Of a DNA stretch of 64,000 bases, positions 45,991 through 56,291 are shown piece by piece. Position 1 is the first letter of the stretch. Each line of letters opens with the position of its first letter. This stretch comes from Chlorops oryzae. Lineage: Eukaryota; Arthropoda; Insecta; Diptera; Chloropidae. The notes under the pieces are model-generated. The model did no database searches. It was not told the DNA's origin and saw only the letters and a program-made list of their open reading frames with translations. Both the position numbers and the translations under genes were made by a program. The DNA lies in the NCBI GenBank assembly GCA_020466095.1, contig CM035807.1, positions 35,964,039 through 36,028,038 on the forward strand, written 5' to 3'.

Positions 45991-48020
45991 GATCAAATCA
46001 AGTACAACAATTCAAAAAGTTACATCCTTTTTAAAGATTTAAATTGACGTTCAGTCACACATATTTTTGCTCTTATCAGCTCCAAGCAGTTATATAAATC
46101 TGAGGGGGTGAAGGTTGAAACATTTATTCTTTCTCATAAATGAACACATCATTGGGGTCAAGGCTTAAGATGAACACATTTTGAAGGAAAATTTCCCTGG
46201 TCTCGGATTCGGTATAACTTCATATAGCTGAAACGCACCAATTCGTCTGATGCGGTTACTCTTTAAAGCTTAAAATTGAGCAAACTTTTATTTTGACTTT
46301 ATTATTTTTTATATTTGTCTATAGTTTTATTTTATTTTTTTTTTGCAATAAGCCATTTTATAGCAAAGCCAAAACAACAATTCAGTGTTGTTTCATTAAA
46401 GCAACCGAACGCTTGGTATAACAAAAAGCCCACATCAAGAGTCAACGATCCGACCAACTTAGCCACATAAACTTTCACCTGGGACTGCCTTTAAAGTTAG
46501 CCAAGTGTGTATAGCTATTAGAAAACTTTTCCCACAACACTGCCAGAGCTCACAAATTTATTTAGACTTAAGTCAGATGATGCAATTTTGCAGCTGCCGG
46601 AAAATTCGAGTCAACGTGACTTCATTGCGAAGGGAATGGATTTCCTGAATTCCATGTGGCTAGCAGTAGAGGGACAGCGATAAATCAACTTTTCCAGGAC
46701 TGATGAACAATTTTCATAAACGAAAACTTTTAATTTCCTGGCCAAAATACTACGCTCTGCCTAAAGTAGGTGCAAATGCATTTCAGATTGGATGTCCTCT
46801 GCTTTCTGCCACAAATTTTCTTTTGTTCAGTGCACTCACTATTCAAGGCAAATTAACGCCTTGCTGTGAAAATAAAGTGTGAAAAGCTGACTGGGGTATT
46901 CGAAATTGTTTTAAATATGGTTAAATAAGCCTGCAAAGTAGCAAGCCGCATTGTGAGCAGAGCAAGTTCTAAGTGTTTATTTTCACAGGATAATAAAAAG
47001 CTACAAGGTGGACTTATAAGATTATGTAAGGGCGAATGAAAATGGTGAAAAGCGAGTCCTTAGAACGAGCAATTTTACTTTAAGGCATTGTGTTTTTCGA
47101 AGTACTTTTATGCTGTTTACGGACTATTGCATTTAACTGATTTAAGATATTGTGATTTCAGCATTTATCGATGTTGAGGAAATATTTAATCAATGAAACC
47201 ATATGGGCAGTCGAAGTTATGAATTATTTTAAACAATCTTGAGCTCTTCGCGCACTAAAGAAAAGTTTTTAGACCTTAAGCTTCAGAGCAGTTTCCAAAG
47301 AAGAAGAAATTAGATAAGTTTTTTTTGCAAGGTCTAAAAGTTCTTATTCATCGGACAAAACAAAAGGTATGACGAATCATCTTTGATGTGAACTGAATGA
47401 AATCAGTTGTGGGAAGCGCTAAAAAAAAACGCTCAACCCACTCACTCCCTTTAGGAATTTTAAATAAATAAATTGAATCTTTTCAAAAGTCAATACTCCA
47501 GATTTCTAAATCATATTGACAAATTAGAGATTTTAAATAATTTGGTATTTATCTTTGAGTAAAACGCAAAAACAATGAGAGCACTTAGAACAGAAAAGTT
47601 TTATGAAAAACCAAATTTTCCACAGGTTATTTAGTTTTGCAGCTCGATGAAACACTTTGTTGTTATGCGAGTACATAAGCTTTTTCATAAAGTCCATTTC
47701 CAAGTCCAAAGTCAATTTTCACTCTACTCAAGCTCTTTGCTTTGTGTTGCTTTAGCTATCAAAAGTAATCAAATTTAATCAAAATGAGAGCAAAATTAAT
47801 TAAGAAACAAGTTTTATTGGCATTCAAGTGAATCGAATTTAACTGGATATTGTTTCAGCCAAGCTAATTAAAATTCAATTCCTTATAAATTGAAATTGAC
47901 TCGAGCGAAGGCGAAGCCAGTCTTAAGATTATCGCATTGTTTTGGAGAAGGCAAGCATTTTTGATTGGACCATAAAGATTTATGACCTTTACAGACGTTT
48001 CCTTTATTATCGAATTGTTT
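45991..48020. other. Non-coding DNA
   Basis: No gene or element boundary supported. Confidence 0.45.
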
Positions 48021-48199
48021 TCTACTTGCTGGCCTGTAGAGAGGGGGGTGAACAAGGGGATTTTCCCCCGTGCCCGGGCTTTCTGAAGGGGCCCACAATT
48101 AGCCAGGGGTTTTGTTTTTGTGGTCGTACATTTTTGTGAGGGGACCCTAGAAAAAAATCTGCCGGGCCCCAAAATTCTCTCTACGGGCCTGTCTACTTT
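48021..48199. mobile_element. 163-bp hAT-like MITE, GC-rich, with near-perfect 8-bp duplication
   Basis: Element 48029-48191 has inverted ends CWGGCCYGTAGAGAG. TCTACTTG lies on the left (48021-48028) and TCTACTTT on the right (48192-48199), a 7/8 match. GGGG/CCCC-rich internal blocks (48045-48078, 48092-48101, 48161-48172) stand out against A/T-rich surroundings. Confidence 0.82.
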
Positions 48200-49801
48200 T
48201 TGAGAATCATTAAAAATTATTGTAAGTGCTTAAATAATGGAAGTGAACATTGGGTTAAGCTTTCAAGTAACTTCATTGCATTGAAGCTGCGAAAAGATTT
48301 GAAAATGAAAGTGAGAAAGCTTAAATTTGTAGGTTAAGCTTCATTTTTCACACATTCTTTCAAAGTAAAATATATTTTGTTTTCTACAACCCTTCAAAGA
48401 TCTTCTTTACTTCCTTTGAATGAGAAATTTAGTCGTTTATTTCAATTACGGAAATTCTTTGGCATTGGACATTGGACTTTTCAATGCGAATGACTCCATC
48501 TCTTACTTCAACTTTTTATTGGAGGAACGCCACTGTGACGGCTGGAAAATAAGTAATATTTATGTCCTTTTTTTTAACGGAAAATAGCAGAATATCGTGG
48601 TAAATTAATCTATTTAATTGAATGCATAATTGAAAACTTAAATAAAAAATTAATCAAAATATTTGATAGTTTCAAAGATATTATTTCGGTTATTACGGTT
48701 CTGAAACAAATGGATGAAAAATTGGAGCCTTCCGATGCAGCCAGTGTACTGGAGGAAGCTATAAGGCAGTTTTAATTTTCTATATTTAAATCAAAATTCT
48801 TTTTTTTTAATTCTCACCGGCTTATTATTATATAATAAATATATAATGAAATATTAAAAAGAGGTGGAAAATCGTAAAACTTTTGAGAGTTTTGCAATTT
48901 GTGCCTCATAGATTGAGTTTTTTTCGGGTCAGCTTTTTTAATGAGTTCAGGGTTAAAACTCTTTGCTAGATAGGAAAATAGTATATTGAACGGGCTAGGT
49001 TGATTTGAAAATAAAATCTGACTAAACCAAGTAGGAGACGTTGGCTATGTTCCCCAAGTTCTTCCACAAACTGCGATCAAATTTACACTCGACAAAAATG
49101 TGTCGCAGTGTTATCGAAATTTGCGTAGCTTTTTGCTCAAAATATCTTGACAAACTTTGATTTTGATGTTGCTCATGCGTATTGCAATTTTTATCGGCTT
49201 AGATTTATTTAATTAAGCTTACAATATCGGCGAACCTAAGCTTTATTGCCGATGTTGTCGAGAGCGCAGCACGTTCACATATTACACGCTTGCCGAAATA
49301 ATGCTCAGTGTACACGCACAAAGGTCGAAACGATCCAGACGATTTTAGCTGGTTGCCTATGGCGAAAACTCAAGGTCGACATCAATCAGAACTGCGTTCT
49401 TTCACAATTTCTCCTTCTTTTGGTATCTGAATGGATATAGTCATGTTTTTGTCAAGGAGCTAAAATCCTTTTCTTCAAGATTTTTTCTTTCATTTTTATC
49501 GGGCTCTTTGTTTATTTTATGCCATAAGCTATGATCTGCGATCGAATGATGCGCCGGTAACATCTTCTACAATTTTTAAAGGAAGCTCTTGAATGTCTAT
49601 ATATATCCGCCATATATTTTAACGGTATAAGAATTGATCTTTGACCTTGGCTAATCTTGCATGTCGATTCAAATGAATGCAAAAACTTTACTTTTGAAAT
49701 CAAGAAGGCATTCATGCAGCCTTGTTTCGTGTCACGGAACAATCATGGGCTTCCTAAGAAAGGAATTGTTCTTTAATTTCACGGGCACAATGTAATTTGA
49801 T
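48200..49801. other. Non-coding DNA
   Basis: Nothing recognised. Confidence 0.45.
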
Positions 49802-50062
49802 TATATCGCACACCCTCTTTTAAGGTGACACAACTCAAAAATCGTTAATTTTGAGTTAACATATGGAACTTGATCATAAATAGTTCACCTCTCTAATTGC
49901 ACGAAAAATTCTATTCCGTTTTGGTTATTATAAAAAGCCGAAATATCCCGTCAATGCCTTTCTTCTTGCTTTGATTGACACTGCGGCGCATTTTGTTTTT
50001 TGCGTTTCCTGAAAAATGAGAAATTTTGAGTTGTGTCACCTTAGAAGAGAGTGTGCGATATA
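49802..50062. mobile_element. 257-bp Tc1/mariner-type MITE
   Basis: Element 49804-50060 has ~39-bp terminal inverted repeats starting TATCGCACACYCTCTTYTAA and continuing GGTGACACAACTCAAAA, with only two mismatches. TA flanks both sides (49802-49803, 50061-50062). Unrelated to the two mariner copies at the start of the window. Confidence 0.82.
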
Positions 50063-50423
50063 CGATAAGAAAGTTTTTCGGTTTTTTTTTGTTTTTTTTG
50101 CATTTTAAATTAAAGCTCAAAATGTGTATTTGGTAGCTTCATAAAAAGTATTGAAAAATATAATTGTTCTGTTTTAAGATAATTTATAGGTAACTATTTG
50201 AATGACTTATTTTTAAAATACTAAGGTGGTTTTGATAGCATTAAGAGTACTTTTCCCATAATAATCTTTTATTAGCGAAATCAATTATTACTTTTGTTCT
50301 TCATTGTAATTGATTTAATTATATTATTCCATTAAAGCAACACCGCGCTCAGCTATGTCGTTCTTACTCGCAAAGAATGGACGAAATTTTTGGCAGCAAA
50401 TCTTATTTGAGTTTTACCTTTAA
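50063..50423. other. Non-coding spacer
   Basis: Nothing recognised. Confidence 0.45.
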
Positions 50424-50950
50424 GGGCCTCTCCAGCTCTGTCCGAAATTAAAAATTTCATATAAAAAAAAGCTTTAGAAATGCGGAAGGAATTTTTGTGT
50501 CAGAAATTTTTTGTTAACAGTCTCCAGTTCGTCAAAAAGTAGTTTCTGTTTTCGCTCCCTTTTTTACTGTAAATAAAACACGGTAACACAGATTTTTCTG
50601 ATAGAATTATTGAATTTTCCGTTCTTTCTGAAAGGAATTTTGACAGAAGAGGCAAGTTCGAAAAAATTTAAATGGATTTCACAAGGTTCAATGTGTAATT
50701 TTAGCGTTCAGAAATGGATAAATGAAATAAAAAAATTTCGATTATAAGAAATAATTACCGTTAAATATTATACACTTACAAGACCGAATCCATTTTAACA
50801 AATTTTTTAACAGCTTTTTCGTCTTGACGTAAAATATATAGATATATAGATTGTCACTTTTGCATTAAAAATAAAATTATGCTACGTTTTTTCCTTTAAG
50901 GAATATCAAGAAAATTCCTGCTGAGATTCCTTACAGAGCTGGAGAGGGCC
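50424..50950. mobile_element. 527-bp inverted-repeat element
   Basis: The ends GGGCCTCTCCAGCTCTGT (50424-50441) and ACAGAGCTGGAGAGGGCC (50933-50950) are exact inverted repeats of 18 bp. The interior is A/T-rich with no frame. The flanks CTTTAA and CTTTATAA are similar but not a clean duplication, so the superfamily is unassigned. Confidence 0.72.
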
Positions 50951-51158
50951 CTTTATAATCAAATGAGAAAAAGCCTCCGGGAGTAATTCAAAAGACCAAA
51001 AATAAGAACCATCTGAGTGTACATATATTTCCAAACCAAAGTTTTTAAAACTAGCGATGAATTTGAAGCAATCATTAGAACCCATCCCTTTTTTACAGAA
51101 GAATTTATGGTGGAAAGCATTCAACCGAAACCGTTTTTCCCCTACTTTTACGTTCCTT
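50951..51158. other. Non-coding spacer
   Basis: Nothing recognised. Confidence 0.4.
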
Positions 51159-51334
51159 TAGGGAGCGTTCAAGTCTTACGTAACGCCATTAGAGGGGAGG
51201 GGGTATTGTAAAACGTTACGATGCCATACTGGCCCGTGCAAAAACGATAATTCGCGTTACACGGTCGGTAGAGGGGGGGCGGCGGGGGTTAAAAAACTTC
51301 AAAAATTGCGTTACGTAATGATTGAACGCCCCCT
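51159..51334. mobile_element. ~175-bp MITE with GCGTTCAA/TTACGTAACGC ends
   Basis: GGGAGCGTTCAAGTCTTACG...AACGC at the left is inverted relative to GCGTTACGTAATGATTGAAC...GCCCCC at the right. GGGGGAGGGGG-like purine tracts lie inside on both sides. TTACGTTCC (51147-51155) and TTACGTCC (51334-51341) may be an altered 8-bp duplication. Confidence 0.75.
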
Positions 51335-51341
51335 TACGTCC

Positions 51342-52604
51342 AGTTCCGTTATAGAAGTACCGTTTCGAAAAACTTTAACGACATCTGAAAAAAACGGACC
51401 TCAATCATTTAATTGAGATTTCAATTCCAACCGTTTAACTCTGTCGGGCTGAAGTTTATTCACATTCTGCTCAGCTGATCGGAGCTTATATACTACAAAA
51501 AGTGAGCAACAAGCTCACCTGGACCGGAACACCTCAGTCCCTCTTTAGTTTTGGAAATTTGGAAATCACCATCATCGAATTCATTTTAAAGATAGATATA
51601 ATGGATATGAAACATTATCTATTTTCAAAGGGGGGAACGAGTGCTTGAAAATAAACAAAATAGAAACGGATATATATATTGTATTTATCAATATCTTTTA
51701 TTTATTTTTTAATAATATGTTTTGGGCTTCTTCAACGATAAAAATAGAGCGTTGAACATGAAAAACCAATTCAAATTCTCCGAATGTCTATGTTACTTTT
51801 TTCTTGTTTTTGTTTTTTTTTTTCGTTCTCTATTTCGTCTATTGCTTCTTTCTCCCTTTCCGTTCAGTTAAACCCATACTGCTGTGGCTAAAACGCCCAT
51901 CAAGGATTTTCGTTTACATTGTTTGTTTGTACTGTAATAGCACTCGCAGTGCCCCCTGAGGCATATTTGCAAGTGTATTGTTACACAATTTTGTTAAAAT
52001 TTATTTACAGGGCTTAGACAAGGCAAATAAATAGCAAACGATTTTAGCGCCAACGTCCAAGTCGAAGATACTGGAGGAAACCAAGGACAAGCTGTCGAAA
52101 AAGTTAAGGCTTCAGTCTTGATGTTTGCTTATTTTCGGTCTTGCTTTTTTATTTCTCTTTAAGAGGGCTCCTATTTTAAGGCACGTCTTGAATTTCGAGC
52201 GTTGTGGGAAATTTCCGTTCCTCGGGTGGAGTCATTCGAACTGGTTGAAGCATCTGCTGACTGGAATTAAAAATTAAATTGCGTATCCGAGAGAAAATAT
52301 CATGAATTGTTTGCTTCGGTTTCTTAGGAGTTTTCTTTTTTGACACTTGGCATCAAATTGCACCTTCTAAATTCATTATAACTAACGATAGGTTCTAAAA
52401 TCTTCAGCAAACGCATTGATGTTACTACACAGAATATATCATTGAGATCTGAAACAGGACCCAAACATAGAGGCATTTAACACTATTTTGATATTGTTAT
52501 TCTTTATGCTTTTGCACGGCCTAGGCTTTTAGCAGCTTCCGCATTCGCAGCCATTTTGAGTCTAAAATTTCTCTAGAAAGAACATTGTTTTAAAAAAGTG
52601 CGTA
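51342..52604. other. Non-coding DNA
   Basis: No gene or element boundary recognised. Confidence 0.45.
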
Positions 52605-52861
52605 GGATCCCAGCGGGATATGGTAGACATTGGTAAGCGAGCGAGGTAATCTATACAGCACATGTCTACGACTTACCAAAATCGATGAAAATTAACATGG
52701 CGATGTCATTGAAAATTCGTTCGTTACCTCTTTCGCTTACCATTTAGTTGAAGAATTCTAATACGACAGTGTAATCGAAGAATTCTTCGGCAAAAGTGTA
52801 ATCGAAGTACATATACATACGTACGAATAAGGAGGCATTCCTTTAAAAAAAATTAGAGAAA

Positions 52862-52912
52862 GTGCCTAGCACGCCGACGTCGGCGGGTTCAAATCCCGGT
52901 CGGACAAGAAAT
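52862..52912 (+). repeat. tRNA-like 3' half
   Basis: GGCGGGTTCAAATCCCGGTC is a well-formed T-arm with B-box (52881-52900). The D-arm and A-box are not recognisable. T-rich sequence follows, as after a pol III terminator. Confidence 0.5.
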
Positions 52913-53036
52913 ATTTTTTTTTTGTAAATAAGTAGATAATAGCTAGATAGTAGCTGGCACAGGAGAACTTCTTCCTTAAATTGACTTACTTTTGATCTTT
53001 CAAGTCCCCGTTTTTCTACATTTTTTTTTTTTTAGC

Positions 53037-53107
53037 CTGCGACAGGAATCGATCCCCGGCCCTTTAGATTGCTAAGCAAATACGTTGTCCGCTACGCCAC
53101 TCAGAGA
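53037..53107 (-). repeat. tRNA-like sequence with good A and B boxes
   Basis: Minus strand: TGGCGTAGCGG (reverse of 53089-53099) fits the A-box and GGATCGATTCC (reverse of 53045-53055) fits the B-box. Overall length is about 71 nt. A plausible acceptor stem and a normal anticodon loop are lacking, so a tRNA-derived SINE head or pseudogene is more likely than a functional tRNA. Confidence 0.55.
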
Positions 53108-53270
53108 TTCAAGCTCATCATTCTTATTTAGACGTAAATCTCCTTTTTTAAGGTGACAGTTTTCGATCTGTATGCATAACCTTTTTCGTCAAAGCTGCTT
53201 CGATGCTCATTTCTGCGATAAATTCTTTGAAGAATAAGGTAATGGAAGAACATATATCCCGCTGGGATTC

Positions 53271-54249
53271 TTTCAGAGGGGAGTATTGCCGTTTGTTGTT
53301 GCCTTATTTTTGTTTTTCAGACACAGCGTCTGTGTAAATGAGCAAATTCACTGAGTTGGCTATGACAACGAACAAAACAACATCTCACGCCATATTTTTA
53401 CGTCTTTTAATCCCAGCAAACATTGAGGTTTGAGATGTATTTTTTATAACTCACAATAACTTTATTGATTTTGCTATTATTAATTAAAACTGAAATTTGT
53501 ATACCTACTTGTAAAGAAGCCTATATTCAGACAGTTTTATTTTTGATTCTTAATGGCGCATACTGGCTTAAAGCCGAACTAAAAAAAAACTGAAAGCAGT
53601 CTAGTTTTAATTCATAATAGAGGGTTAAATATCAAATGTATTTATACAATTGTCAAACATTTGATTTCAATTTGCGATTCATTTGAGATTGATAGCATTC
53701 TCAACAAAAAGGGTCTTTGTTCTCAAATCGAGAAAAAGATTTGGTCTCAAGTTGATATAAAACGCTGTTTTCAAACTTTTTTTGAATGTGATTTTCAAAC
53801 TTTAACAACAAACAAAAAATCTCAAATATTTGCATTGTGTTTTCTGGGATGTGTAATGAATCACTTTGCAGAAAAATGCTAGCTATCAAATATCAAATAA
53901 AAAAAGAAAAATGAAAAACAAGGATGATAGATTATAAGGTAACGACAATCAGAGTTCAAAATTTGATTCTTCGGCGCATGTACACTTGTGACGTTTCATT
54001 AAAAGTATTCTGATTGGTTGAAATCAGAGCTGTAAGAGAATTAATTTAATTGAGTCTTAAGTCGCTTTCATTCTCAGCTAAGAATTTCGAATTTTGAATG
54101 AATTTATTTTAATAACAATTCAATTGTGAATTAAAAATTTGAATTCATCTTCATAAATTCAGCTTTAAAAAAATTAATTGTGAATTCATATTTATAAATC
54201 TTTTTTTTAAGCTACGAGTAAACTCATTTTTTTTTGTCTTAGAATTTTT
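53271..54249. other. Non-coding DNA
   Basis: No supported feature. An A/T-rich stretch at 54050-54200 repeats AATTGTGAATT-like motifs. Confidence 0.45.
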
Positions 54250-54682
54250 AAATCGAACCCGATCAAATTGCTAGGGGCACTAGCCACGGAGAAATCCAAT
54301 TCGTGCATAGGTACTAGATTTATTCCAGTAACGTTCGGGACAATCGAGCTTTCGTCGCCTCCCAGTAGAAAATGTCCCGCGGACATCCGCGAGGATGTTC
54401 TCCTGAAAATGGGAAGCCGCAGCACCTGCCTTCGTAGAGGATGCGCGCTGTGATATTTCTACACGAATGTCACTACGGCCTCACCTCAGACGAGTTCATT
54501 CGCATGGCAGCGGGAAAGTCGACAGGACGCGCTGCATGACATGCTCATCGAGACGTAGCCGGTACGAATGTTCATTTCGCTCTGTCTCGATGACGCTGTC
54601 CTGCTGAGCATTTCACTTGGCAGTCCGCTCTGAAAGGCGCGATGACTTGTTCCGCGCCGACACAATTTTCTGCTGGGCTCGT
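54250..54682. other. GC-richer island, possible decayed coding sequence
   Basis: This ~430-bp stretch is clearly richer in G+C than its surroundings and has frames on both strands. The minus-strand frame at 54425-54207 and another at 54758-54486 do not join cleanly and show no motif I can name. It may be a fragment of an old retroelement or processed gene. Confidence 0.35.
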
Positions 54683-54755
54683 ATCTATATATAGATATAT
54701 ATATATGTATGTATGTAAGTATGTGTGCATGTATGTTTGTATGTATGTATGTATA
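54683..54755. repeat. (TA)n/(GTAT)n microsatellite
   Basis: TATATAGATATATATATATG followed by GTATGTATGTAAGTATGTGT and further GTAT units. Minus-strand His/Thr-Tyr-rich frames here are artefacts of the repeat. Confidence 0.9.
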
Positions 54756-54909
54756 CATTTCTTATTCGCTCTTTTCCTACTAAAATGCGTTTTTATATGT
54801 ACATTACATAGAAATAATATATTATAGTTTAGCATCTTAATAAAAATAAGGTGGAGATCTGTTAAAAGCAAGAAGTTTGTCAATTGATTTGAACATTTTT
54901 TCTCATTCT

Positions 54910-55242
54910 ATGACGTCAAAATCAAATGTTTACGCAACAAAAAGAACGAATAAGATGTTTTCTTCTAAATTTTATTTACTTTTCAATAAATTTTCAATGA
55001 AAGAAAACATGAAAATAATAAGAGGTTTTAGTAAACATTCCGTCAATTTTTCACCCTGGCACTCTCTTTGGCCACCATGCTTATTAAGACGTAAATATAC
55101 TTATTTGCAGTTGACATTTTTTGCTCTGTCTATAATCATTTTAGCCAGTAGTGGGTTGCTGCTGAGTTCCGCCACTAACCCAGAAAATGGGAACACTTGT
55201 CTCACTCCCCCGAAGCAAATAAATCGATTTAACTTGGAGTGA
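54910..55242 (+). CDS. Candidate coding stretch with hydrophobic segment (uncertain)
   Basis: A plus-strand frame of 110 codons from ATG 54910 to TGA 55240. It has ~60 hydrophilic residues, then a basic LLRRKY turn and a hydrophobic run LTFFALSIIILASSGLLLSS. A Cys/Pro-containing tail follows (NPENGNTCLTPPKQ). A TTATTTGCAG|TTGAC acceptor-like site lies at about 55104-55114, so the real exon might begin there and encode only the hydrophobic part and tail. The C-TP pattern is faintly reminiscent of the start of a CLIP-type domain, but this is speculative. Only weak GT sites lie at the 3' end. A type B repeat begins a few bases later. A chance frame cannot be excluded. Confidence 0.2.
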   Translation: MTSKSNVYATKRTNKMFSSKFYLLFNKFSMKENMKIIRGFSKHSVNFSPWHSLWPPCLLRRKYTYLQLTFFALSIIILASSGLLLSSATNPENGNTCLTPPKQINRFNLE

Positions 55243-55246
55243 AAAA

Positions 55247-56291
55247 AGAAATAGAGCTAAATTCGGCTAAGCCCGTCCGATTCCCGATGAAATTGGCGCC
55301 CTAAAACCAATTTGTAGTTGATGTTGTGAGATTAGTCATGGTTTATACTGATAGCTTGAATTTGATGCTTTCGCGTCTTTCCATACGAAGATTACCAAAT
55401 ATAACTGAAAAGTGGTTCTCGAGTTATAAGCATTTTCCTCTACACAAATTTCTTTATTTTGCGGGCTTAGCAGTCGGCAGATCACAGCCATTTTTACTTA
55501 AGCTCATCCTTTGGATCCATTATACCCACGTACAAAATTCATTGTTTCAACCGTTTCGGAGGAGATCCGAACACAGACGGAAAGAACAGAGAGACCAGTC
55601 CAAATCAACTCAGCCTTCAATCCTGGTCAAGAGAACATATCTGTCAATACTACTGAATATTCAAACGCGAGTTTGAATACAATTTTTTGACATTCGCATT
55701 CGCAAAAAATTGGTGAATATTTTGCGAATATGGTCGGAAATCTGACACAGTTATATTAAGAAAAGTTAAAAGAGAAATTCAGGAAAATTTTTAAAACGTC
55801 GAAACATTAATGGAATTTATTTAATCTTTCGAGCAAACGTTTCAAAACTGAGAAGCTAATTAATTTCTGAAAAACAATTCCTCCAGCTATCAACGTTTTG
55901 AACTAGGAAGTGAAAACCTTTAATTCAATTTGAACAAAAATATTCTCCTTAGCATTGAAAAGTAAAAATTATAACAAAAAGGAATAAAAAAAAGCTGTTA
56001 ACATTCAATACTAAAGTACTTACAAAAAGTTGAAACTATGCTTCTTTATCAATGAACTAGAAAAATCCCCCTCGGCTTCTTCACTTCCAGGTTGTACTCA
56101 AACAGTTTCATGTCTTTCAGCACTGAATAGCGATTCAAAAGCAGTGCTTAAGCCCCTTTAAAAAGTTGAAATTCCATAATGTAATAATTTGACATTCGTT
56201 GCAACACTGGTCTATACCTGTGAAGTAGTGCTGTTTGCTGTTACAAGATTCGAACAAAACAAAAATGGCTTACTGATGCTGGGTATAAAAA
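55247..56291 (+). repeat. Type B repeat, copy 3, with ~570-bp unrelated interior segment
   Basis: Starts AAGAAATAGAGCTAAATTCG followed by GCTAAGCCCG. It contains CGTTTCGGAGGAGATCCGAA at about 55549-55570 and ends TGTTACAAGATTCGAACAAA and GATGCTGGGTATAAAAA at 56291. Relative to copy 1 the middle (about 55635-56205) is unrelated, as if another sequence had inserted. TTGACATTCG occurs near both ends of that segment. Confidence 0.7.

Larger units (their letters stand above)
52605..53270. mobile_element. 666-bp inverted-repeat element carrying tRNA-like sequences
   Basis: Both ends read GRATCCCAGCGGGATAT inward (52605-52621; reversed at 53254-53270). Each end is itself a small hairpin (ATCCC/GGGAT). 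A second inverted pair, GGTAAGCGAGCGAGGTAA near 52632-52649 and its reverse near 52723-52743, adds another stem. Two tRNA-like segments lie inside in opposite orientation. Flanks show no obvious duplication. Confidence 0.65.

Noticed and set aside
54486..54883. Tyr/His/Thr-rich minus-strand frames
   Set aside because: Encoded by the GTAT/TA microsatellite.
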